Source: Arthrobacter sp. zg-Y20
Lineage (GTDB): Bacteria; Actinomycetota; Actinomycetes; Actinomycetales; Micrococcaceae
NCBI RefSeq assembly: GCF_030142075.1
Contig: NZ_CP126241.1
Span: forward strand, 1,798,001-1,862,000
DNA: 64,000 bases
Direction of reading: 5' to 3'
Shown here: one piece after another, positions 16,090 through 23,813 of the stretch
Position numbering within the stretch: position 1 is the stretch's first letter
Layout of the letters: each line of letters begins with the position of its first letter
Made by a program: the position numbers and the translations under genes
Notes under the pieces: model-generated
What the model saw: the letters and a program-made list of their open reading frames with translations, nothing else
Told to the model about the DNA's origin: nothing
The model's database searches: none

Positions 16090-17607
16090 GTGGCTATAGA
16101 CGTGGCCTCATTGGTAGTCGAGACCAGCAATGGGCTGGTGCAGGGAATCGCAGAGCATGGTGTGCGCACTTGGCGCGGCATACCCTACGCTGCTCCGCCC
16201 GTGGGGGAACTGAGGCTGCGCGCTCCGCAACCGGCGAAAAGCTGGAGCGGAATCCGGGATGCACGCTCCTTCGGTGCGGTCCCGCCGCAGTCCAAGGCGC
16301 CGAACCTGACCGGCAGCCACCGGCGGGTGCCGATGGATGAGGACTGCCTGAGCCTGAACGTCACGGCGCCCTTGGAACCCTCGGATTCCCTGCGTCCGGT
16401 CCTCGTGTACCTGTACGGCGGTGCGTTCAGCTCCGGGTCGTCCGCGGAACCCACCTACCGCGGTACCAACCTGGTGCGCGACGGCGATGTGCTCTACGTA
16501 TCGCTGAACTACCGCATCGGGGCCCTGGGGTTCATGGATTTCCGCGCTTATTCGACTCCTGACCGGCCGTTTGACGCCAATATGGGCCTGCGGGACCAGG
16601 TTGCCGCGCTTGAATGGGTGCAACAGAACATTGAAGCGTTCGGCGGAGACCCGGACAACGTCACCCTTTTTGGAGAGTCCGCCGGGGCCATCGCCGTAAC
16701 CTCGCTGATGTGCATCCCCAGAGCGGCACCGTTGTTCCACCAGGCCTACGCGCAGAGCCCCGCGCCGTCGGGAGCCTACTATCCGGAAATGCACGCCGCG
16801 TGGGCCGAGGACCTGCTGGAGATTCTCGGCATCAGCCCGGCCCGTGCGGCCGAGGCACTGACCTCGATCAGCGCCGCGAAACTGGTGGACGCCACGCGGA
16901 AGATGACCACGAAAATCGGGCCGGTGAAGCAACCCGGCACGCTGAGCGTTTCGCCTGTCATTGACGGGGACTTCCTGCCAAAGCACCCAATCGACGCCTT
17001 TTTGGACGGGGAATCCAACCCTGTTCCGCTGGTCCTGGGCACCATGGCACGGGAGGGGGCACTGTTCGCGAAGGTCTCGAATATCCTGCCGTCCACACCG
17101 GAGCGGATCGAGAAGATGTTCGCCGGTACGGATCCGCTGGCCCGGGACCGGGTGGTGGCCGCCTACCCCGGGTATCCCTCACGGCAGCGGTCAGTGGACA
17201 TCAGCGGTGACCTGGTCTTCTGGTATCCGAGCCAGATGGTGGCCGAGGGCCATTCCCGGACCGCACCAACATGGGCGTACCGCTATGACTACGCCACGCC
17301 CATGATGAACCTGCTCGGGTTCGGCGCCACCCATTCCTTTGACGTTCCGGTGATGTTCGGGGACACCCGGACCGGGATGGCCAGGGCCCTCTCCCTGCTC
17401 GGCGGCGCCGAGGAACTCAGGGCCCTGTCGCAGCGCTTCCAGGGGTCCCTGCTCAGCCTGGCCCGGTACTCCCATCCTGGCGTGGACTGGCCCGGCTACG
17501 ACGAGATCCACCGGCACACCCGCGTCTTCGACAAGTCCGACCGGATCGAGTCCGACCCGTTTCCCGAACGGCGGCGGGCCTGGGCGGGCTATCGGGGTTA
17601 CGTCTGA
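16090..17607 (+). CDS. Type-B carboxylesterase (paralogue 2)
   Basis: This 505-residue carboxylesterase is closely related to the one at 11330. It has RTWRGIPYAAPPVGELRLR, MDEDCLSLNVTAP, VYLYGGAFSSG, FGGDPDNVTLFGESAGAIA with nucleophile Ser197, and ATHSFDVPVMFG. The oxyanion-loop histidine of paralogue 1 (YFHGG) is replaced by Tyr (YLYGG), which may alter activity or specificity. I place the start at the GTG at 16090, after GGAAAGAG, matching the N terminus of the paralogue; the frame is open to 16027. A possible -10, TATGGT, lies near 16037. There is no export signal. Confidence 0.88.
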   Translation: MAIDVASLVVETSNGLVQGIAEHGVRTWRGIPYAAPPVGELRLRAPQPAKSWSGIRDARSFGAVPPQSKAPNLTGSHRRVPMDEDCLSLNVTAPLEPSDSLRPVLVYLYGGAFSSGSSAEPTYRGTNLVRDGDVLYVSLNYRIGALGFMDFRAYSTPDRPFDANMGLRDQVAALEWVQQNIEAFGGDPDNVTLFGESAGAIAVTSLMCIPRAAPLFHQAYAQSPAPSGAYYPEMHAAWAEDLLEILGISPARAAEALTSISAAKLVDATRKMTTKIGPVKQPGTLSVSPVIDGDFLPKHPIDAFLDGESNPVPLVLGTMAREGALFAKVSNILPSTPERIEKMFAGTDPLARDRVVAAYPGYPSRQRSVDISGDLVFWYPSQMVAEGHSRTAPTWAYRYDYATPMMNLLGFGATHSFDVPVMFGDTRTGMARALSLLGGAEELRALSQRFQGSLLSLARYSHPGVDWPGYDEIHRHTRVFDKSDRIESDPFPERRRAWAGYRGYV

Positions 17608-17629
17608 TCCGGCGGCATCTGATCGGGCA

Positions 17630-17649
17630 GCGTGCCGGATCCGGCACGC
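17630..17649. other. Perfect 20-bp palindrome between esterase and lpd
   Basis: GCGTGCCGGATCCGGCACGC lies 23 bp after the esterase stop and about 100 bp before the lpd start. There is no T-tract. It could be an imperfect terminator hairpin or a dimeric operator. Confidence 0.5.
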
Positions 17650-17752
17650 GAACCGGTGCCCCTCGCGGCCCATGCGTGAGAGTCTTAAGCCGGCTTGTGA
17701 TTTTCCCGCCCCGCAGCTTGTCCCGCACCGCAGCTAAGGAGAGTTAGTCAGC

Positions 17753-19153
17753 ATGAGTGAACATTACGACCTCGTTGTTCTCGGAGCCGGACCGGGCGGA
17801 TATGTGGCCGCGATCCGGGCGGCCCAGCTGGGCCTGAAGACTGCGATTGTGGAAGAGAAGTACTGGGGCGGCGTGTGCCTGAACGTCGGCTGCATTCCTT
17901 CCAAGGCGCTGCTGCGCAACGCGGAACTTGCACAGATTTTCACCAACCAGGCCAAGACGTTCGGCATCAGCGGTGAGGTGAGCTTTGACTTCGGCGCTGC
18001 CTTTGACCGCAGCCGGCAGGTGGCGGACGGGCGCGTCAAGGGCGTCCACTTCCTGATGAAGAAAAACAAGATCACCGAATACGACGGCCACGGCGTGTTC
18101 TCCGATGACCACACCATCGAGGTCAGCCTCTCCAAGGGCGGTACCGAGACCATCACGTTCGACAACGCCATCCTCGCCACCGGCACCTACGTCCGCCTGC
18201 TGCCCGGAGTGGAGCTGAGCGAGAACGTCGTCACATATGAAGCCCAGATCATGGACCGGGACCTGCCGAAGAAGATGGTGATTGTCGGGGCCGGTGCCAT
18301 TGGCATGGAGTTCGCCTACGTGCTGCGCAGCTACGGAGTGGACGTCACCATCATCGAGTTCCTGGACCGCGCGCTGCCCAATGAGGACGTGGACATTTCC
18401 AAGGAGATCACCAAGCAGTACAAGAAGCTCGGCATTCCCATCCTCACTTCCACCAAGGTGGAAACAATCCAGGACAACGGGTCATCCGTGGCTGTCACCT
18501 ATACGGACAAGAACGGCCAGCAGGGCAGCATCGAGGCGGACCGGGTGATGCTGTCCATCGGCTTTGCGCCGCGGACCGAGGGCTACGGGCTCGATAAGAC
18601 CGGCGTCCAGCTGACCGACCGCGGTGCCATCGGCATTGACGAGTACATGCGCACCAACGTGCCGCACATCTACGCCATCGGCGACGTGACCGGCAAGCTG
18701 CAGCTCGCGCACGTGGCGGAAGCCATGGGTGTGGTGGCTGCTGAAACCATCGGTGCCGCGGAGACCTTGCCGCTGGGGGACTACCGGATGATGCCGCGGG
18801 CCACGTTCTGCCAGCCGCAGGTCGCCAGCTTCGGGCTCACCGAGCAGCAGGCCCGCGACGAGGGCCACGACGTCCTGGTCAGCACCTTCCCCTTCACCGC
18901 TAACGGGAAGGCCCACGGGCTGGGGGAGCCGGTGGGCTTCGTGAAACTGGTGGCCGACGCCAAATACGGCGAACTGCTGGGCGGGCACATGATCGGCCCC
19001 GATGTTTCCGAGCTGCTCCCCGAGCTCACGCTGGCGCAGAAGTGGGACCTCACCGCAGCTGAACTGGCCCGCAATGTGCACACCCACCCGACGCTGAGTG
19101 AGGCACTGCAGGAAGCCTTCCACGGGCTGACCGGCCACATGATCAACTTCTGA
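17753..19153 (+). CDS. lpdA: Dihydrolipoyl dehydrogenase (E3)
   Basis: This FAD disulfide oxidoreductase re-oxidises lipoamide in pyruvate and 2-oxoglutarate dehydrogenase complexes and the glycine cleavage system. It has the FAD motif [20 protein letters not shown], the redox-active pair in [16 protein letters not shown] (C42, C47), the NAD motif [25 protein letters not shown] (Glu after the strand favours NAD), the second FAD motif IYAIGDVTG, and the C-terminal catalytic [13 protein letters not shown]. The 466-residue length is standard. The ATG has AAGGAGAG 9 bp upstream. It is monocistronic here, with no E1 or E2 genes next to it, as is common in actinobacteria. Confidence 0.95.
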   Translation: MSEHYDLVVLGAGPGGYVAAIRAAQLGLKTAIVEEKYWGGVCLNVGCIPSKALLRNAELAQIFTNQAKTFGISGEVSFDFGAAFDRSRQVADGRVKGVHFLMKKNKITEYDGHGVFSDDHTIEVSLSKGGTETITFDNAILATGTYVRLLPGVELSENVVTYEAQIMDRDLPKKMVIVGAGAIGMEFAYVLRSYGVDVTIIEFLDRALPNEDVDISKEITKQYKKLGIPILTSTKVETIQDNGSSVAVTYTDKNGQQGSIEADRVMLSIGFAPRTEGYGLDKTGVQLTDRGAIGIDEYMRTNVPHIYAIGDVTGKLQLAHVAEAMGVVAAETIGAAETLPLGDYRMMPRATFCQPQVASFGLTEQQARDEGHDVLVSTFPFTANGKAHGLGEPVGFVKLVADAKYGELLGGHMIGPDVSELLPELTLAQKWDLTAAELARNVHTHPTLSEALQEAFHGLTGHMINF

Positions 19154-19179
19154 CGGCTGCCGCCTTGTGCTGATAGGCC

Positions 19180-19204
19180 GGTTCGGGTTCGGGTTCGGGT
19201 TCGG
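19180..19204. repeat. Short GGTTCG hexanucleotide repeat
   Basis: About four head-to-tail GGTTCG units lie in the intergenic region after lpdA. It is a simple-sequence tract with no sign of a coding or regulatory role. Confidence 0.7.
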
Positions 19205-19327
19205 CACTGGCTGGGGCTGGGTCTTGGTATTCCTTGACACTGTGTGCGGCGGCGCGAACGCTGGAATCAGGCACCCACGGCGTCCGGACCGTGCCTGCCA
19301 CGGCTGGGATGCGAGAAGGGCACGGCC

Positions 19328-21001
19328 ATGAACCCTGGCAGAATCGTCATGATTGTTATTGGGGCGCTGCTGGTCCTCATTGGGCTTGGATTGGGTGCGG
19401 CGGCTGCGGCGGTGGGGCTGATCGCCGGAGCCCAGCGCGACAACGGCTACCTGTCGGTGCCGGAGGAGACCTACAGTGTCAGCTCCTACGCCATCACCAC
19501 CGGCTCCGCGGATATCGGCCCGGGCGCGGACGGCAATGAGGACATCGCATCCCTGCAGGTGCGCGGCACCGGGGTAGACGGCGACCTGTTCATTGGGATC
19601 GGCGCCGAAGCTGAGGTACGGCGGTATCTCGACGGGGTGGCGAGCGCCGAAATTGACGAGGTGAGGTTCAACCCGTTCCGGGTCGATTACCGGCGGACGG
19701 CGGGCACGGAGGTACCGTCCCCGCCGGGGATGCAGGACTTCTGGGTGGCTTCCGCTGCGGGCAGCGGGCCCCAGGAGATTAACTGGGCGCCGACCGAGGG
19801 CGACTGGATTGTTGTGGTGATGAACGCCGACGCGTCCCCTCAGGTTACGGCCGAACTGCAGGCGGGCTTTCGCTCGGACCTGTTTGGTGTGGCCGCCGTG
19901 TGGCTGCTGATCGGTGCCGTGGTGTTGTTCCTTCTGGGAGTGGCACTGATCCTCGCAGCGATCCTCGCCGGACGGAAACGGGGGGCGTACCCGCCGGCCG
20001 GCGGGTATCCGGGGCCGGTCCCCGGCGGTGCCTACGGGTACCGGCCGGTTGGGGCGACCGCGCCCCTCCCCGCTCCGTCCGGCGCCAGGGCGGCGGGTAG
20101 TGCTCCCGGCGCGGGTTCATCCGTCACCGGCGGACCCGTCACCGGCGGACCCGTCACCGGCGGACCCGTCACCGGCGGACCCGATGCCGGCGGACCCGAT
20201 GGTGGCGGACCCGGCGGGGGAGCTCCCTATCCGGCGCGCCTCTACGGCGAATTGGATCCGGGTTTGTCCCGCTGGTTGTGGCTGGTGAAGTGGTTCCTGG
20301 CCATTCCTCACTTCTTCCTGCTGTCCTTCCTGTGGATCGCCTTTTGGATTGCCACCGTGGTGGCCGGCTTCGCGATCCTGTTCACTGCCCGGTATCCGCG
20401 GGCGCTCTTTGACTTCAATGTGGGGGTGATCCGGTGGAGCTGGCGGGTGGCGTTCTATGCCACGGGGGTGCTCGGCACCGACCGCTATCCGCCGTTCAGT
20501 TTGGAACGGGAGCACTACCCTGCGGATTTCGACGTCGACTACCCCGAGCGCATGTCCCGCGGGCTGGTCCTGGTGAAGTGGTGGCTGCTCGTTATTCCCC
20601 AAGCCCTGATTGTCGGGGCCTTCAGCGGAACACCGTTGATGCTGGTGCGCGCACCGCGGTATTTCGGCGGGCCGAACGGGTACGGGCCGGACGGGTACGG
20701 TCCGGGCGGGGTCCGCTGGAACAACGGTCCCGGCGGGTTCGGCGCCACGGAGTGGGTGACGGCAGGCTTCTCACTGCTGGGCCTGCTGGTGTTCATTGCC
20801 GCCTTGGCGTTGCTCTTCACCAGCCGCTACCCCCGCCAGCTGTTCGACTTCATCATGGGGCTGCAGCGCTGGTCCTACCGGGTGCTGGCCTACACCGCAC
20901 TCCTGCGGGACGAATATCCGCCGTTCCGGCTGGACCAGGGGCCGGCAGACGCTCGCGACCTGCCCCCGGCCGGCGTCGAACGTCCACCAAACCAGCAGTA
21001 G
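19328..21001 (+). CDS. DUF4389 membrane protein
   Basis: This 557-residue membrane protein begins with one helix (MIVIGALLVLIGLGLGAAAAAVG) and a ~170-residue external domain resembling bacterial beta-sandwich modules. A second helix follows near residue 200. A low-complexity Pro/Gly segment contains VTGGP repeats (about 266-295). The C-terminal half holds two copies of the DUF4389 unit, each with YPxxLF-like helices: GLSRWLWLVKWFLAIPHFF with RWSWRVAFYATG, and GLVLVKWWLLVIPQALIV with RWSYRVLAYTALLRDEYPPF. DUF4389 proteins have no established function; the domain occurs widely in actinobacterial envelope proteins. I place the start at the ATG at 19328, after GAGAAGGGC. It stands alone. Confidence 0.8.
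   Translation: MNPGRIVMIVIGALLVLIGLGLGAAAAAVGLIAGAQRDNGYLSVPEETYSVSSYAITTGSADIGPGADGNEDIASLQVRGTGVDGDLFIGIGAEAEVRRYLDGVASAEIDEVRFNPFRVDYRRTAGTEVPSPPGMQDFWVASAAGSGPQEINWAPTEGDWIVVVMNADASPQVTAELQAGFRSDLFGVAAVWLLIGAVVLFLLGVALILAAILAGRKRGAYPPAGGYPGPVPGGAYGYRPVGATAPLPAPSGARAAGSAPGAGSSVTGGPVTGGPVTGGPVTGGPDAGGPDGGGPGGGAPYPARLYGELDPGLSRWLWLVKWFLAIPHFFLLSFLWIAFWIATVVAGFAILFTARYPRALFDFNVGVIRWSWRVAFYATGVLGTDRYPPFSLEREHYPADFDVDYPERMSRGLVLVKWWLLVIPQALIVGAFSGTPLMLVRAPRYFGGPNGYGPDGYGPGGVRWNNGPGGFGATEWVTAGFSLLGLLVFIAALALLFTSRYPRQLFDFIMGLQRWSYRVLAYTALLRDEYPPFRLDQGPADARDLPPAGVERPPNQQ
20123..20212 (+). repeat. In-frame 15-bp tandem repeat (VTGGP)
   Basis: Four identical units of GTCACCGGCGGACCC are followed by two variant units (GATGCCGGCGGACCC, GATGGTGGCGGACCC). 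The unit length keeps the frame, so the tract encodes a flexible VTGGP/DAGGP linker in the DUF4389 protein. Slippage could change the linker length without breaking the gene. Confidence 0.95.
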
Positions 21002-21043
21002 GTACCGTGCAGCCCAGGTGCCGTGCCGCCCAACCCGGAACGA

Positions 21044-21391
21044 TTAACCGAGCACGCAGAATTCGTTGCCCTCGGGATCAGCCATCACCACCCAGGTCAC
21101 CCCGGGCTCCTGGCCCACATCCACCCGCCGGGCGCCAAGTGCGATCAGCCGCTCCACTTCTTCCTCCTGGGTGCAGCCGTCCGCCACCAGGTCCAGGTGC
21201 AGGCGGTTCTTCACGGTTTTGCCCTCGGGTACCGCCATGATGTCCAGGTCCAGTCCCGTGCCGTCCTTGGCCGTGAGGCTGTACAAGCCGTCCTCAACGG
21301 TGAGGTCCCAGTCCAGCGCCTGTTGCCAGAAGGATGCGGAGGCATCGGCGTCGACGGCGTCCAGGTGGACTGTGGAAATCCTGCTGGTCAT
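21044..21391 (-). CDS. VOC-family (glyoxalase-like) protein
   Basis: This 115-residue single-domain vicinal-oxygen-chelate protein has the order ISTVHLDAVDADASASFWQQALDW, LHLDLVAD and DPEGNEFCVL. His in TVHLD, His in LHLDL and Glu in NEFCV occupy the usual metal-ligand positions. Homologues include glyoxalase-like and bleomycin-resistance-like proteins; no specific substrate is indicated. The ATG at 21391 has a CAGGAC element upstream. It is convergent with the DUF4389 gene (42-bp gap). Confidence 0.85.
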   Translation of the reverse strand: MTSRISTVHLDAVDADASASFWQQALDWDLTVEDGLYSLTAKDGTGLDLDIMAVPEGKTVKNRLHLDLVADGCTQEEEVERLIALGARRVDVGQEPGVTWVVMADPEGNEFCVLG

Positions 21392-21585
21392 GATGGGAAA
21401 GTCCTGTCGTTTCGGCGGTCGAGGTGTCCCGGGCGCATCGATTTCAGTGCCGTCCGGAAGTGAGGCCAACTTACAGCACTGCCACCGGCAGGATCCCGCC
21501 GGCAGGATCCCGCAGGCCGCCGGGCGGGGCGCGCGGTCCGCGGGAGCGGCACCATTCCTGCTGCCGGTTAGGGCATACTGGCCGC

Positions 21586-22416
21586 ATGACGACGCCGCTG
21601 GAGGGTCCACTCGCCGATTCGGATGCCGGTCTCTGGATTACGGAGCTGCTGGCACCGCCGGGCACCGTTACCGGAACAGTGCCCGGCGGGTTCGAAGCCT
21701 ATGCGCGGATATTCCATCCGATCCACGCTCAACTGATGTCCTGGGACCAGGACTATCCCGAGGTAGTGGAGTCCCGACGGCTGCTGTGGAGCGAACTGGC
21801 GCAGGAACGCGGTACGGTAGCCCACCCGCTGATGCAGTGGGACTCCGTCTTGGCCGGCTACCGGAACCCCGTGTGGAACGAGCCCGGCTGGCAGTATGAA
21901 GACCCGTTGGTCGGCTCCCTTGCCACCGGCTCACTGGCCGAAGTGGCCCGTATCCTCGCCGGCCACACAAGCACGCCCGAAGAGTGCCTTGCCGGCCTGT
22001 GGGAGGGCTGGGGGTGGGTGAGCGGTGCGGAGGTGCGCCACACCGTGGGCACCGACGGCCGGAGCCGCACGGAACCGGCCTCGCCACCGTTCGGCGAAGC
22101 AGGGGTGTTCGGTGCGACCCGGCTCGAACTGCCGGGCCGGAAGTACCTGCTCTTTAACGCCGGGCTTTCCCTTTTCGCGGATCCCCGCTGGCAGGAAGCC
22201 AGCGGCTGGGACGGTCTGCAAAGTCCCAACCTGCTGTGGCCCAAGGACAGGCAGTGGTTCCTGGCCACTGAGATCGATTTCGATTCCACGCTCGTGGGCG
22301 GCTCGGCCGCGCTGATAGACGCGCTCGTGCAGTCCGACGTCGTGGAGTGCCTGGCCGTTCCGCCGGACGGAGACCTTACGCAGCTCGGCGACCTGCTCAA
22401 CGAACGGCCCGACTAG
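21586..22416 (+). CDS. Conserved protein of unknown function
   Basis: This 276-residue soluble protein has no motif I recognise. It is rich in Trp and acidic residues, with a region similar in style to actinobacterial 'hypothetical' proteins that measure or bind peptides (SLFADPRWQEASGWDGLQSPNLLWPKDRQWFLATEIDFDS in several blocks). No membrane segment or signal peptide is seen. The start is at the ATG at 21586: a CATACT -10 box ends 6 nt before it, so the message is probably leaderless. It is divergent from the VOC gene (~190 bp). Confidence 0.65.
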   Translation: MTTPLEGPLADSDAGLWITELLAPPGTVTGTVPGGFEAYARIFHPIHAQLMSWDQDYPEVVESRRLLWSELAQERGTVAHPLMQWDSVLAGYRNPVWNEPGWQYEDPLVGSLATGSLAEVARILAGHTSTPEECLAGLWEGWGWVSGAEVRHTVGTDGRSRTEPASPPFGEAGVFGATRLELPGRKYLLFNAGLSLFADPRWQEASGWDGLQSPNLLWPKDRQWFLATEIDFDSTLVGGSAALIDALVQSDVVECLAVPPDGDLTQLGDLLNERPD

Positions 22417-22599
22417 CCCTGTTCCGCACGAGCGCCGCGTGAGCGCCGTCGTCGTCCGGGGGCGGCGCGGGACGGGCGGCTGGGGACGGGGCTGCGCAGG
22501 ACGGGCGCCACAGCACCGTCAGGGAGCTAACACCGGTCTGTGAGCAAGGCATCGGCGGATCCGTCGGGTCCGCGTCCGGGCTGTGGATAAGCTGAATAT

Positions 22600-23049
22600 A
22601 TGCCTCTAGAAAACATCAATTTCCACACCCGTAAGTGGGTCCGGCCCGAAGACCTGAATGCCAACGGCACGCTGTTCGGCGGAAGCCTGCTGCGCTGGAT
22701 CGACGAAGAGGCAACCGTCTACGCGATCCTGCAGATGGGTAACGGGCGGGTCGTTACCAAGTTCATGTCCGAGATCAACTTCGTCAGCTCCGCGGTGCAG
22801 GGAGACCTGATCGAGATGGGCCTTACCGCCACCAAGTTCGGCCGGACCTCGCTCACCATGCAGGCCGAGGTGCGGAACATGATCACCCGGCACAGCATCC
22901 TGACCATCGACAAGATTGTCTTCGTGAACCTGGACGAGCACGGCAAGCCCGCGCCTCACGGTTACACCAGCATCAGCTACGACCGCGACCGTCTGCCGAA
23001 CCACCACTTCCCGCCGCTGCCCCTCGATGCGGAGCCCTTCTCCGCATAG
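22600..23049 (+). CDS. Acyl-CoA thioesterase (YciA-type hotdog fold)
   Basis: This 149-residue hotdog-fold protein starts with the family motif RPEDLNANGTLFGGSLLRWIDEEA, carrying the catalytic Asn and Asp. VTKFMSEINFVSSAVQGDLIEMGLTATKFGRTSLTM follows. Such enzymes hydrolyse acyl-CoA esters in the cytoplasm, usually as hexamers. A TAAGCT -10 box ends 6 nt before the ATG, consistent with a leaderless transcript. It stands alone. The preceding ~180 bp is G/C-rich intergenic sequence with nothing clear. Confidence 0.88.
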   Translation: MPLENINFHTRKWVRPEDLNANGTLFGGSLLRWIDEEATVYAILQMGNGRVVTKFMSEINFVSSAVQGDLIEMGLTATKFGRTSLTMQAEVRNMITRHSILTIDKIVFVNLDEHGKPAPHGYTSISYDRDRLPNHHFPPLPLDAEPFSA

Positions 23050-23139
23050 GGTCCTACAGGGCCGCGAGCGTCGCCACCGTCCGGCTGCGCCTGCAACCGG
23101 CAACGCGGCGTCGCCTGAATCCGCCTGTAGCATCGCTGA

Positions 23140-23706
23140 GATGGAGCGCTCCCGTCCTCTGCCGCCCGGCGTGCCGAGGAGCGGAAACTGAGCGACCGCG
23201 TGCGCTGGATCGAGACGGATGCCACCACCTGGAACGACGGGGTCTTCGACGTGGTGCTGTGCGTCGGTGCCAGCCACGCCTTCGGCCGGTTGGAGGACAT
23301 GCTGGGTGCTGTCCGGCGGCACCTGCGCCCCGGTGGGCAAGCGCTGATCGGCGACAGCATCTGGGAGGGCACCCCGTCGGCTTCCGCGCTGGCAGCACTT
23401 GGGGTTTCTGCCGACGCCTATCCCGACCTCGCCGGCCTCGCCGGCCTCGTGCGAGCCATCCATGAGTACGGGTTCGAGCCGTCGTACGGGCACGTCAGCA
23501 CGTTGGCCGAGTGGGACGACTACCAGTTCAGCTGGACCGGGTCGCTCGTCGACTGGGCCGTGCGGGAGGCTTCGACGGCCGAGGATCGTGACGAGGCATT
23601 GGCCGCCGCACGCGAGAACCGCGACGCCTGGCTGAGCGGCGCACGGCGCGAGCTGGGGTTTGCAACCTTCGTCCTGCACGACGCCGCCGCTGGCATGCAT
23701 GACTGA
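23140..23706 (+). pseudogene. Truncated SAM-dependent methyltransferase
   Basis: The frame reads as the middle and end of a class I methyltransferase: RRAEERKLSDRVRWIETDATTW, FDVVLCVGASHAFG (motif II region), RRHLRPGGQALIGDSIWEG (motif III) and a C-terminal lid. The N-terminal SAM-binding motif (GxGxG) is missing. An in-frame TGA at 23137 closes the frame, and the only start is a GTG at 23200. The 90 bp upstream show no displaced motif I in another frame. It is therefore probably a remnant; a short protein from 23200 would lack the cofactor site. Confidence 0.7.
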
Positions 23707-23728
23707 ACGCTGGTCTTGACTATTCCTC

Positions 23729-23812
23729 CCGCAGAGGGCCTTTGACGCCCAGATCCCCGCAAGCTGGTTCTTTTCCACAAGGATAGAAAGTACTTGTTGC
23801 GGCCCTCTGCGG
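23729..23812. promoter_or_regulatory. Inverted repeat upstream of the HNH gene
   Basis: CCGCAGAGGGCC (23729-23740) and GGCCCTCTGCGG (23801-23812) are perfect complements, 60 bp apart, the second ending just before the GTG start. The arms flank the likely promoter region. They could pair in the leader RNA and hide the start, or act as two operator halves. Confidence 0.5.
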
Positions 23813-23813
23813 A

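Noticed and set aside
19180-19204. GGTTCG repeat as a regulatory element
   Set aside because: It is a short simple-sequence tract with no symmetry and no obvious promoter relation.
20123-20212. Possible CRISPR-like array
   Set aside because: The 15-bp units have no spacers and translate to an in-frame VTGGP linker.
22417-22599. RNA gene or riboswitch in the gap before the thioesterase
   Set aside because: G/C-rich sequence without a convincing conserved fold; only the -10 box next to the start codon can be supported.
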